Source: an uncultured Porphyromonadaceae bacterium (GTDB lineage: Bacteria; Bacteroidota; Bacteroidia; Bacteroidales; Muribaculaceae). From it: 56,549 bases of DNA. Positions 25,448-33,480 of the stretch are shown in pieces; position 1 is the stretch's first letter; each line of letters starts with the position of its first letter. The position numbers and the translations under genes were made by a program. A model generated the notes under the pieces. It saw nothing but the letters and a program-made list of their open reading frames with translations, ran no database searches and was not told the origin of the DNA. The stretch lies in the NCBI GenBank assembly GCA_902491625.1, contig CABUIO010000013.1, positions 1 to 56,549 of the forward strand, given 5' to 3'.

Positions 25448-27508
25448 TTATTTGCGGATGATCATCTTGTAGACCTTGTCGCCCTGACGAACGATGTAGA
25501 TGCCGTTCTCGGGCTGAGCCACGCGCACACCGTCGATGGTGTAGTACTCGGCAGGAACGTTCTTGTCGAAAGCCACGCCCTCTACGCCTGCGGCGTCAAC
25601 GAAGCTGATGGGATAGAACTGGAGCTTGGGAGCGGAGTCACCCTTGGCCTGATAGTAGCTGATGAAACCGAAGACATTGTATTCCTTATCGTCGGCGGGA
25701 ACCGTGATCGACTTGTCCCACTTATTGTAGCCCTGGAATGTAGCGTCCTTGACGTCGGTGAGAGTGAAGGTCTTCGTGGTGGCGTCATAGCCGCTGACCT
25801 TAACTTTCTCGAACTCCACATAGAGGTTCTGGTTGTCGGCTGTCACGTTCTCCACATCCATGACAGTGTAGACAGGCTCACTACCCTTCACGCCCTCGGT
25901 GAAGGAGGAAGCTGTAGCCGTGAACTCGATTGTGCTGTAGTAGTTTGTCCATTTGCCTTTGATACCTTTGAGGAGTGTGCCGGCCTCATACTCGTGACCG
26001 AGTGTGCCGAACACCAGCATGCCGGTGTAGGGAGCCTCGACATCCTGCACGTAGAGGTTGCTGCCGTTCTGATAGACAGTCTTCACGTCGCCTGTGATGG
26101 TCCATACGTTGGTGGTGTCATCCTTGGCTTTCTCAAGGAATTCGGCGATTGTGGCTGCCTCGAATTTTTCGGGTTCCTTGCCTGTCTCGGAGATGACAGC
26201 GGGGAAAATCTGGATTGTGGGATCGCCCTCTTTGGGGAAGTAGGCGCCTACGTAGCCGTAAACGTCATAGCCCTCTGCAGCATCTGCGGGGAATGTGATT
26301 GCGAAGCGGTTGTAGAGGAGAATCTTGTCGTTGCCTGCGACTGCATAGTGATCCTTGTCGTTGGTTGTGCTTGTCTCGATACCTACGTTGACGAGCTTGA
26401 CATACATGTTCTGCTGCTCAAGAGTAGGCTCGGTCACAGTGATGACCTTGGGCTGGGGAGCCTCGCCGGCTGTCGCAGTGCCGAAGGTAGCCACGTCGGG
26501 CACCATCTGGGGAGCCTGATTGTAAACGGAATATGTACCGGCGAAGTTGCTGATACGATCGCCTACCTCATAAGCGGGAAGCTTCTTGGTCTTGTCGAAG
26601 ATGAGGAGATAGCCCGTCTCATCCTGCACGTAGAGGCTCTGACCCGAACCGTAAGTGAACTCACCGCTTACGACAACGGGACCCGAGATGACAACCACAT
26701 TATCTGTGTCGGCTTTGTCGATGAACGCCTTGATGTTGGCCACGGTAGCCGCGGGCTCCTTGTAGACAGCAGTCACTACAGAGCTGGCCTTCTTGCCGGT
26801 CTCGACGGCGATGGCCTTCACTGTGGTGGTGTGCATCAGCACGATCTCATTGACATATTCGTCGCTGTCGGTCGTGGGATCCTGGCCGTCGGTGGTGTAA
26901 TAGATCTTGGCGCCCTCGGCAGCCTTGATGGATACCGTGAGACCACCGTCAGGAATGAGTGTGCCGCTTTCCGGAGTGAAAACCGGAGCAGCAGACTGGG
27001 GAGTAGCCTGACCGTCGCCGGAGATGACAACCTGCGCCCAGCGGAACTGAGCGGGCTTATCGGGCTCTCCAGCGTTGGCATTTGATGTCGAAGGCACTGT
27101 CAGTGTGACTTCGGTAGCGTCGCCTGTCCATGTGTAGACCTTATTCGCAACGTCGTAAGCCATTGTACCTACACTTGCAGTAACATCGCAGGCACGTTTG
27201 GTATCGGAAAGTGTGAAGACCATCTTGGTCATCTTGGGGCCTTTGATAGCTACACTCTCAGTAGCATACATGCGGATGTCGCCGCTGCCTGTGACATAGT
27301 ACTGGGGAACGGTACCGTTACCGTTGGCATTGAAAGTAAAGGTATAGCCCTGAGCTGTCCATGATTTACCCTCATCCTTGCTTACAACAAGCGGTGTGTT
27401 TTCGGTGGCACCACCGGCGATCTGGGCGGCCGTGATGGTGACGTCGGCAGCCTGAGAGGCGAATCCGAACCCTACCACTGCTGCCAGTGTGAGTAAAAAC
27501 TTCTTCAT
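25448..27508 (-). CDS. Secreted multi-domain protein with OB-like repeats and T9SS-style tail
   Basis: This protein of about 686 residues starts at ATG 27508, giving the signal peptide MKKFLLTLAAVVGFGFASQA; the frame is open 48 nt further upstream. About residue 180-250 is a chitobiase/hexosaminidase-type C-terminal domain (PVFTPESG...IYYTTDGQDPTTDSDEY). After it come two or three OB-fold-like units, each with a GxxLYVQD motif (GSGQSLYVQDETG and NGSNLYVQDVEAP). The last about 45 residues (YTIDGVRVAQPENGIYIVRQGDKVYKMIIRK, split by motif) match T9SS sorting tails. No catalytic site is visible. It is likely a surface or secreted binding protein. It is monocistronic, with a perfect promoter. Confidence 0.75.
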   Translation of the reverse strand: MKKFLLTLAAVVGFGFASQAADVTITAAQIAGGATENTPLVVSKDEGKSWTAQGYTFTFNANGNGTVPQYYVTGSGDIRMYATESVAIKGPKMTKMVFTLSDTKRACDVTASVGTMAYDVANKVYTWTGDATEVTLTVPSTSNANAGEPDKPAQFRWAQVVISGDGQATPQSAAPVFTPESGTLIPDGGLTVSIKAAEGAKIYYTTDGQDPTTDSDEYVNEIVLMHTTTVKAIAVETGKKASSVVTAVYKEPAATVANIKAFIDKADTDNVVVISGPVVVSGEFTYGSGQSLYVQDETGYLLIFDKTKKLPAYEVGDRISNFAGTYSVYNQAPQMVPDVATFGTATAGEAPQPKVITVTEPTLEQQNMYVKLVNVGIETSTTNDKDHYAVAGNDKILLYNRFAITFPADAAEGYDVYGYVGAYFPKEGDPTIQIFPAVISETGKEPEKFEAATIAEFLEKAKDDTTNVWTITGDVKTVYQNGSNLYVQDVEAPYTGMLVFGTLGHEYEAGTLLKGIKGKWTNYYSTIEFTATASSFTEGVKGSEPVYTVMDVENVTADNQNLYVEFEKVKVSGYDATTKTFTLTDVKDATFQGYNKWDKSITVPADDKEYNVFGFISYYQAKGDSAPKLQFYPISFVDAAGVEGVAFDKNVPAEYYTIDGVRVAQPENGIYIVRQGDKVYKMIIRK

Positions 27509-27569
27509 AAAAAAATTTATTTGGTTAATATTGAGTTTTCTGCGGTTTGCTATCACTTCTTATGTGAGG

Positions 27570-27601
27570 CAAAATTAGTAAAGAATTGTCATACCCACAA
27601 A
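27570..27601 (-). promoter_or_regulatory. Promoter of the OB-repeat secreted protein gene
   Basis: On the minus strand, TTTG at 27601-27598, a 20-bp spacer and TAATTTTG at 27577-27570 form a perfect match. Confidence 0.85.
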
Positions 27602-27717
27602 AATCTTATAGTTAAAATTTTATGAATCCTCATATGTCAATATTTCTGTCGACAAGGTGTCGTCTGCACGTTGACAAAAATTAGGAGAAACATCTCTGTT
27701 TTCTCGGCTTTTATGGC

Positions 27718-27725
27718 TACCTTTG
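27718..27725 (+). promoter_or_regulatory. -7 element of tsaE-birA
   Basis: TACCTTTG lies only 8 nt before the ATG at 27734, so the transcript would be leaderless or nearly so. No clear -33 TTTG is seen. Confidence 0.55.
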
Positions 27726-27733
27726 CCGACACT

Positions 27734-28159
27734 ATGAAGATCCTGATAAAGAATTTAGAGGCGCTACCCGAAGCGGCCGACAGATTTATAGAAGCACTCG
27801 GCGACCGCCGCGTAGTGGCTTTTCACGGCGGCATGGGCGCCGGAAAGACAACCTTCATCTCGGCGCTGTGCCGACATCTCGGCGTCGGAGACACCGCGGC
27901 ATCGCCGTCGTTCGCCATCATCAACGAATATGTGGCGCGCCCTTCCGGTGACCTCATCTATCATTTCGACTTCTACCGCTTCGAATCGCCGGAGGAGGCG
28001 CTGGAGATCGGTGCAGAAGACTATTTCTATTCCGGCAATCTCTGCCTCATCGAGTGGCCGGAACGTGTTGACGCCCTCCTTCCTCCCGACTGCGTGGATG
28101 TAACCATCAAGGTAGACGAGGCTACCGGCGAACGCATCCTCACCATCCCCGAGCCATGA
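27734..28159 (+). CDS. tsaE: tRNA threonylcarbamoyladenosine biosynthesis ATPase TsaE
   Basis: This 141-residue P-loop protein has Walker A GGMGAGKTTF near residue 35. SPSFAIINEY is the typical threonine-rich sensor block, and HFDFYRFESPEEALEIG and CLIEWPER follow. It powers the TsaBDE complex that makes t6A37 on ANN-decoding tRNAs. ATG 27734 is chosen because the -7 element lies at 27718-27725 and upstream in-frame ATGs would be at or before the promoter. Its stop overlaps the birA start (ATGA). Confidence 0.93.
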   Translation: MKILIKNLEALPEAADRFIEALGDRRVVAFHGGMGAGKTTFISALCRHLGVGDTAASPSFAIINEYVARPSGDLIYHFDFYRFESPEEALEIGAEDYFYSGNLCLIEWPERVDALLPPDCVDVTIKVDEATGERILTIPEP

Positions 28160-28890
28160 GGATCCTGCGTCTCGACGAGGTAGACTCCACCAACACTTAT
28201 GTGGAGAGACACACGGCGGAACTCCGCCACGGCGACGTGGTGGTGACCGACCGCCAGACCGCGGGACGCGGCCAGCGTGGCAACTCATGGGAATCGGAGC
28301 CGGGAGAGAACATCACCTTTACAATGCTCCTCAAACCAAAGATAGAAGCAACGCAGCAGTTCGTGCTCAGCTGCGCCGTGGCGCTCGCCGTGTGCGACAC
28401 ACTGAAGGAGATGTGCGGCGTCAACTGTCTGGTCAAATGGCCCAACGACATCTATGCCGGAGACGACCGCAAGATCTGCGGCATACTCATCAGCCATTCC
28501 CTTCAGGGGAAACGCATCAGCCACACCATCGCCGGTGTAGGCATCAACATCAACCAGCAGCGGTTCCTCTCCGACGCACCCAATCCCGCGAGCGTTTGGC
28601 AGCTCACCGGACGCCGCCACGACTGCGAGACCATACTCCACTCTCTCGCCGATAAAATAGATAAATTCACCGACCGACTTTCCGACCCTTCATTCCGCAC
28701 ATATATAAAGGAGGAATACATGCGGCGGCTTTGGCGCGGCGACGGCGCCACATATCCTTTTCTTGAAACCTCCACCGGCGAACGCTTCGACGCCTCAGTG
28801 GTGGATATCGAACCGCTCGGTCACCTCCTCCTTCGCGACACAAAGGGAAAACTCCGCAGATACGCATTCAAAGAAGTAGCATGGATATAG
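28156..28890 (+). CDS. birA: Biotin--[acetyl-CoA-carboxylase] ligase, catalytic form
   Basis: This 244-residue protein has the biotin ligase motifs GRGQRGNSWESE, KWPNDIYAGDRKICG (as KWPNDI and KICGIL) and GVGININQ, plus a short C-terminal SH3-like domain. It activates biotin to biotinyl-AMP and attaches it to biotin carboxyl carrier proteins. There is no N-terminal helix-turn-helix, so it is a group I enzyme without repressor function. It overlaps tsaE by 4 nt. Confidence 0.93.
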   Translation: MRILRLDEVDSTNTYVERHTAELRHGDVVVTDRQTAGRGQRGNSWESEPGENITFTMLLKPKIEATQQFVLSCAVALAVCDTLKEMCGVNCLVKWPNDIYAGDDRKICGILISHSLQGKRISHTIAGVGININQQRFLSDAPNPASVWQLTGRRHDCETILHSLADKIDKFTDRLSDPSFRTYIKEEYMRRLWRGDGATYPFLETSTGERFDASVVDIEPLGHLLLRDTKGKLRRYAFKEVAWI

Positions 28891-28934
28891 CGTATCTATA
28901 TGCTATACACGTGAAAGGCCTGCTTTAAAAGGAG

Positions 28935-29176
28935 CTGTGTCAAAAGTGCGACAAATGTAGGACAGGCCGGAGGTCTGTCTGTGTTGCCAACCGCGGCCTT
29001 CAGGCCGTGGAAGGGCCGCTAAACAAGATAACGCGTCGCGGAGCGATGCGTGTGTGGTAATGACTTTACCAAACGACGTCGCTCCGCGACTGATTTTCCG
29101 GGGTGATCTCCTTCCACGGCCTGAAGGCCGCGGTTGACAATACGGCCGAACCTCCGGTCCGGCGCTTTTGACACAG
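28935..29176. repeat. Nested inverted-repeat element with CTGTGTCAAAAG ends
   Basis: Three levels of symmetry are exact. The ends are CTGTGTCAAAAG (28935-28946) and CTTTTGACACAG (29165-29176). A 27-bp perfect pair lies at 28988-29014 and 29110-29136. GTCGCGGAGCGA (29035-29046) pairs with TCGCTCCGCGAC (29079-29090), around a TGGTAA/TTACCA pair (29055-29060, 29066-29071). It could form a single long hairpin, so I read it as a non-autonomous palindromic element. The apparent 100-codon leftward frame across it (28903-29205) is a product of the repeats. A shorter relative with the same ends lies at 22564-22621. Confidence 0.8.
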
Positions 29177-29220
29177 TTTCTCTTATACATATTTTCTTTT
29201 TTCAAGCTCCTTCAAACCAA

Positions 29221-29620
29221 ATACCGGTTGTTGAAAACCTGTTGAAAAGCTATATATAAGCTGACTAAAGGCTGTGTATTAAGCGTCTATAAGCCAAAGC
29301 TACATCCGGGAGTCCGCAGGATTGTTGATAACCGAGGGTTGAATCAACCTTTTTTCAACCGCAACAACCCTATTTTTCAACATGAAAAAGAAAACTTTTT
29401 ATTAACTTTGCCAATTATTGACAGCTTGTAGATAAACCACTCAATCAACTGATTTTTAAATTTTAAAGTTGTAGACAGACTGATGAAAAAGGATGGTTGA
29501 ATGTAGATAAAGGAGAAAAGCAAATATGTGGATGATTTTTTATCTACACTATCGACAGGCATAATATTATTAGTAGAAATATATATTTTAAATTAAACCT
29601 TTATATTAGTCTTGACAAGG
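29221..29620. other. Candidate chromosomal replication origin (DnaA-box cluster plus A+T-rich stretch)
   Basis: DnaA-box-like 9-mers (consensus TTATCCACA / TGTGGATAA) cluster here. TGTTGATAA is at 29323, TGTAGATAA at 29427 and 29502, TGTGGATGA at 29527, TTATCTACA at 29540, and the weaker TGTAGACAG at 29470. TGTTGAAAA occurs at 29229, 29240 and, inverted, at 29374. A 13-bp palindrome GGTTGAATCAACC lies at 29337-29349. Immediately right of the last box, 29561-29610 is 45/50 A+T and contains TATTAGTAG triplets like a DnaA-trio unwinding element. Gene direction is all-leftward from 15.2 to 27.5 kb and all-rightward from 27.7 to 38.4 kb. No dnaA is present in the window, which does not exclude an origin. 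The alternative is a long nadA leader (a -7-like TAACTTTG is at 29403). Confidence 0.55.
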
Positions 29621-30568
29621 ATGAATACGACATCATCGGAGATCCGTGAACTGAAGGATGCGATCGGGCGTCTGAAAAAGGAGAAGAACGCTGTGGTGAT
29701 GGCCCACTACTATCAGCGCGACGAGATTCAGGAGGTGGCCGACTACATTGGCGACAGTCTCGCGCTGGCGCAATACGCGGCGTCGACGGATGCCGATGTC
29801 ATCGTGATGTGCGGCGTCCATTTCATGGGTGAGACGGCGAAAATCCTCTGCCCTGACCGCACGGTGCTGATCCCGGACGCCGAGGCGGGATGTTCGCTGG
29901 CCGACAGCTGCGACGCCGCCGAGTTCGAGAAGTTTATAAAGGAGCATCCCGGCCATACGGTGATAAGCTATGTCAACACGACGGCGGCCGTCAAGGCGCT
30001 CACGGATATTGTGGTGACTTCGGGCAACGCGCGCAAGATCGTGGAGTCGCTTCCGGCCGACGAGAAGATCATCTTCGGTCCCGACCGCAATCTCGGCGGC
30101 TACATCAACAGTGTCACCGGCCGCGACATGCTGCTATGGCACGGCGCCTGTCATGTCCACGACCGCTTCTCGCTGGAGAAGATAGTGGAGATGAAGAAGG
30201 AGCATCCGGAGGCAAAGATCCTCGTGCATCCCGAATGCCGCAAGCCTCTGCGCCTGATTGCCGACAAGGTCGGTTCCACGGCTGCGCTTCTCGCTTATGC
30301 CCGCGAGTCGGAGGCAAAGGAATTCATAGTCGTGACCGAGAGCGGCATTCTCTTTGAGATGCGCCGCAAATGTCCGGAGAAGACATTCCTTGCAGCGCCG
30401 TCGGACGACAGCGAGTGTCAGTGCAACCAGTGCGAATACATGAAGCTGAACACGCTGCGCAAGGTCTACGAGTGTATGCGCGACGGCAAGCCGGAGGTGA
30501 CGGTGGATCCCGCCGTAGCCGAGCGTGCCATAAAGCCGATAGAGAGGATGCTGGAACTTTCCAAATGA
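29621..30568 (+). CDS. nadA: Quinolinate synthase A
   Basis: This protein of about 315 residues condenses iminoaspartate with dihydroxyacetone phosphate to quinolinate in NAD synthesis, using a [4Fe-4S] cluster. AHYYQRDEIQEVADYIGDSL, VMCGVHFMGETAKIL and SNPD-like VIVM blocks are present. Cysteines occur in MCGVHF, AGCSLADSC, HGACHVHDRF and SECQCNQC. ATG 29621 is chosen; a TTG nine bases upstream is less likely. The leader is unusually long and holds the origin-like sequence. Its stop overlaps the start of the U32 gene. Confidence 0.95.
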   Translation: MNTTSSEIRELKDAIGRLKKEKNAVVMAHYYQRDEIQEVADYIGDSLALAQYAASTDADVIVMCGVHFMGETAKILCPDRTVLIPDAEAGCSLADSCDAAEFEKFIKEHPGHTVISYVNTTAAVKALTDIVVTSGNARKIVESLPADEKIIFGPDRNLGGYINSVTGRDMLLWHGACHVHDRFSLEKIVEMKKEHPEAKILVHPECRKPLRLIADKVGSTAALLAYARESEAKEFIVVTESGILFEMRRKCPEKTFLAAPSDDSECQCNQCEYMKLNTLRKVYECMRDGKPEVTVDPAVAERAIKPIERMLELSK

Positions 30569-31833
30569 TGAATAGAAAGGATTTCGAGATAATGGCTCCC
30601 GTGGGGAGCGGGGAATCGCTGGCCGCGGCGCTCAATGCCGGAGCCGACGCGATATATTTCGGTGTCGAGGGACTCAACATGCGCAGCCGCAGCAGCGCCA
30701 ACTTCACTCTCGACGATCTGCGCCGCATCGCCGAGACATGCAGTTCGCACGGCGTGAAGACATATCTGACGGTCAACACCGTGATCTACGACTCCGATAT
30801 GTCGGTGATGCGCTCCATCATCGACGCGGCGAAGGAGGCGGGCATCACTGCAATCATAGCCGCAGACATGGCGGCTATCCTCTATGCCCGCTCCGTGGGA
30901 GTGGAGGTGCACATCTCCACTCAGGTCAATGTCACCAACATCGAGGCGGTGCGCTTCTACGCGCAGTTTGCCGACGTGATGGTGCTTGCCCGCGAGCTTG
31001 ACATGGATCAGGTGAAGGTGATCTCCGAGGCTATAGACCGTGAGAATATCTGCGGTCCTTCGGGAGAGAAGGTGCGTCTGGAGATGTTCTGCCACGGTGC
31101 TTTGTGCATGGCCGTGAGTGGCAAGTGCTACATGTCGCTCCACCAGATGAACTCCTCGGCCAACCGGGGAGCCTGCAACCAGATATGCCGCCGCTCCTAC
31201 ATCGTGACTGACCGCGAGACCGGCGAGGAACTGGAGATAGACAACAAATACATCATGTCGCCCAAGGACCTCAAGACGATCCATTTTCTTGACCGCATGG
31301 TCGACGCCGGTGTCAGGGTGTTCAAGATCGAGGGAAGGGCGCGCGGTCCGGAATATGTGAGCGAGGTCGTGAAGTGCTACAGCGAGGCACTCGAAGCCAT
31401 AGCCGCCGACAGCGTGCGCGGCGAGGGTAAGGCGAAGCTTTTCACCCCCGAAGCCGTCGAGCGCTGGGACGAGTCGCTGAAGAAGGTGTTCAACCGAGGC
31501 TTCTGGAACGGCTACTATCTCGGCCAGCGTCTGGGCGAGTGGAGTAGTTCCTACGGCAGCGCCGCCACACGCGTGAAGGTCTACGCCGCCAAGGTACGCC
31601 GCTATTTTTCGCGTCTCGGCGTGGCGGAGCTGAAGATGGAGGCCGGGACACTAAGCGTCGGCGATGAGGTAGTGATATGCGGCAACGCCACCGGCGCTCT
31701 CATCTGCAAGGTGGAGGAGATGCGCATGGACAACGCCAATGTAGACAAGGTGGAGAAGGGCGATGTCTTCTCCATGACCGTGCCCTCGAAAGTGCGGCAG
31801 AATGACCGACTCTACGTTTGGAAGGAGAAATGA
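30565..31833 (+). CDS. U32 family peptidase (tRNA hydroxylation protein TrhP-like)
   Basis: This protein of about 422 residues begins MMNRKDFEIMAPVGSGESLAAAL and contains the U32 signature block with CHGALCMAVSGKCYMS followed by SANRGACNQICRRSY. The Cys set may hold an Fe-S cluster. Members of this family are linked to prephenate-dependent 5-hydroxyuridine formation in tRNA (TrhP/YegQ) or to collagenase-like activity. The size and single domain fit the TrhP group. ATG 30565 overlaps the nadA stop (ATGATGA), and its own stop overlaps aroA, so translation is coupled along this operon. Confidence 0.87.
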   Translation: MMNRKDFEIMAPVGSGESLAAALNAGADAIYFGVEGLNMRSRSSANFTLDDLRRIAETCSSHGVKTYLTVNTVIYDSDMSVMRSIIDAAKEAGITAIIAADMAAILYARSVGVEVHISTQVNVTNIEAVRFYAQFADVMVLARELDMDQVKVISEAIDRENICGPSGEKVRLEMFCHGALCMAVSGKCYMSLHQMNSSANRGACNQICRRSYIVTDRETGEELEIDNKYIMSPKDLKTIHFLDRMVDAGVRVFKIEGRARGPEYVSEVVKCYSEALEAIAADSVRGEGKAKLFTPEAVERWDESLKKVFNRGFWNGYYLGQRLGEWSSSYGSAATRVKVYAAKVRRYFSRLGVAELKMEAGTLSVGDEVVICGNATGALICKVEEMRMDNANVDKVEKGDVFSMTVPSKVRQNDRLYVWKEK

Positions 31834-33026
31834 ACGAGGTGAAAGAGATAAGGCTTCCGGCTTCCAAGAGCGAGTGCAACCGTCTGCTGATGGTTGCGGC
31901 ACTTGCGGGGCGTCCGTTGCCTGTCTTCGAAGGCGAATGTGAGGACATCGCCGACATGCGCCACTGCATTGAGCAAGGCATCGCCGAGGGTGAATGCCAT
32001 ATCAAGGAATCCGGAACGGCACTGCGTTTCCTCACAGCTCTTTTTGCCGTTCTGCCGCCATACGGAAAAACGACCGTGATAAAATGCTCCGGTAGGCTCG
32101 CACAGCGTCCACTGGAACCGCTGCTGAAAGCGCTCGTAAGTGCCGGAATGTCGCAGCCTCGCGTTGAGGTGGATGGCGAGGGTGTGAAGAGCATTGCCGT
32201 CGTGTCTTCGGAGCTTAAGGGAGGGAACGTGGAGATCTCCACAAAGGAGAGCACGCAGTATGCCTCGGCACTGCTCCTTATCGCTCCTTGCATGGAAAAC
32301 GGCATTTCTCTGCGTCTGAGTGGTGGCAACGCTTCGTCGCCCTACATCCGTATGACCATAGATCTGATGAGGCGTTGCGGTGCGAGGGTAGACACTTCGG
32401 ACTCACTTGTCAGGGTGTATCCCGGAGGCTACGACACCCCGCAGACCCTCGGATCGGTGGAGGCCGACTGGAGTGCCGCTGCTTTCTTCTACGAGCACGT
32501 GGCCATAAACGGCGGCAGACTCCTGCTGCGCGGCCTTCGCATGGAGGATTCCCTGCAGGGTGACAGCAACGCCGTCAATATCTTTCTGCGTCTCGGTGTC
32601 AGATCGGAACAGACCTTGGAAGGCGTCGTGATAGAGAAAACAGGTGAGGGTTCGCGCTCTATCCGTGGCGACATGTCCGCCACCCCCGACCTCGTGCCGC
32701 CGTTGGTGGCTGCATGTTGCTTCACCGGTACATCTTTCCGGTTGGAAGGCCTCGGTGCCCTGCGGCATAAGGAGAGCGACCGCATCGCCTCCGTGCGAGG
32801 CGCGATGAGGGCGATGGGATTTCTCGTGGAGTTTGAGAAGGAAGGTTGTTCACTCTGCTGGAATGGAGAGCGAACTCTTGTTGCTGAAGAAAAAGAGATA
32901 GAGGACTGCGGCGACCATCGCATCGCCATGGCCCTCGAAGCCGCCGGAAAAGCGTTTCATGCGCTCCATCCGCAATGCGTGGAGAAGTCCTTTCCGACAT
33001 TTTATGAAGAAATGAGTAAGTTATGA
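31830..33026 (+). CDS. aroA: 3-phosphoshikimate 1-carboxyvinyltransferase (EPSP synthase)
   Basis: This 398-residue protein has all the EPSP synthase blocks in order: LPASKSECNRLLM, ESGTALRFLTALF, RPLEPLL, STQYASALLL, ADWSAAAFF, LRHKESDRI and DHRIAMALEAAGKAF. It makes 5-enolpyruvylshikimate-3-phosphate in the shikimate pathway. The family start usually reads PGSKS with a following Ser-Asn-Arg; here it is PASKSECNR, which keeps Lys and Arg. It is ATGA-coupled to the U32 gene upstream and overlaps the next gene by 4 nt. If the upstream protein is TrhP, which needs prephenate, the pairing with aroA is metabolically sensible. Confidence 0.93.
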   Translation: MNEVKEIRLPASKSECNRLLMVAALAGRPLPVFEGECEDIADMRHCIEQGIAEGECHIKESGTALRFLTALFAVLPPYGKTTVIKCSGRLAQRPLEPLLKALVSAGMSQPRVEVDGEGVKSIAVVSSELKGGNVEISTKESTQYASALLLIAPCMENGISLRLSGGNASSPYIRMTIDLMRRCGARVDTSDSLVRVYPGGYDTPQTLGSVEADWSAAAFFYEHVAINGGRLLLRGLRMEDSLQGDSNAVNIFLRLGVRSEQTLEGVVIEKTGEGSRSIRGDMSATPDLVPPLVAACCFTGTSFRLEGLGALRHKESDRIASVRGAMRAMGFLVEFEKEGCSLCWNGERTLVAEEKEIEDCGDHRIAMALEAAGKAFHALHPQCVEKSFPTFYEEMSKL

Positions 33027-33475
33027 CAGGATTAGCAATAATAGTGGCAGTCACGGTACTCGTCGGCATAGTGCTCTGGTGGTTTGACCGCCGTGGCAGA
33101 CACCGTGCCGTGGAGTCTGTTGCCGAGACTCCGCAGCAGCCCGCGGAGGTAGCGAAAGAGTCCGCGCTGGAGGAGCCTCAGGCGAAAGAGGAATGTTGCG
33201 GAATGCACATTGTCTGCGAAAAGGACTCGCTTATGCCGCTATCCGCCGATATAGAATACTACGACGACGAGGAACTCGACCGCTACGCCGGACGCGAGGC
33301 CGACGCCTACGCCGACAGCGAGATAGAGGAATGGCGCGACATACTCCTCACGCTCCGTCCCGAAGAGATAGCCGGATGGGCGCGCAGCGTGCAGTTGCGC
33401 GGCATCACCATGCCCTCCCCCATCCGCGACGAACTCCTCCTCATCGTCTCCGAAGCCCGCGCCTCCCGCACCTGA
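33023..33475 (+). CDS. Small single-span membrane protein, unknown function
   Basis: This 150-residue protein has one N-terminal transmembrane helix (IIVAVTVLVGIVLWWF, residues 6-21). A Pro/Glu/Ala-rich linker and a conserved-looking cytoplasmic part follow (EECCGMHIVCEKDSLMPL, residues 56-73, then acidic EYYDDEELD). The C-terminal 60 residues look helical (ADSEIEEWRDILLTLRPEE). I do not recognise a family with certainty. It overlaps aroA by 4 nt and is followed after 5 nt by a metal ABC permease, so it is in the same operon. The cysteines might bind a metal, but this is only a suggestion. Confidence 0.7.
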   Translation: MTGLAIIVAVTVLVGIVLWWFDRRGRHRAVESVAETPQQPAEVAKESALEEPQAKEECCGMHIVCEKDSLMPLSADIEYYDDEELDRYAGREADAYADSEIEEWRDILLTLRPEEIAGWARSVQLRGITMPSPIRDELLLIVSEARASRT

Positions 33476-33480
33476 CGCTT

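Noticed and set aside
25337..27085. A 582-codon rightward frame opposite the OB-repeat protein
   Set aside because: It is antisense to a gene with a signal peptide, recognisable domains and a perfect promoter; the translation is Val/Leu/Gly-rich without motifs.
28903..29205. A 100-codon leftward frame between birA and nadA
   Set aside because: It lies entirely on the nested inverted repeat; symmetry and G+C content create the frame.
29403..29410. TAACTTTG as the nadA promoter
   Set aside because: It is a good -7 match but has no TTTG at the proper distance and would give a leader of about 200 nt; it is kept only as an alternative explanation for the origin-like region.
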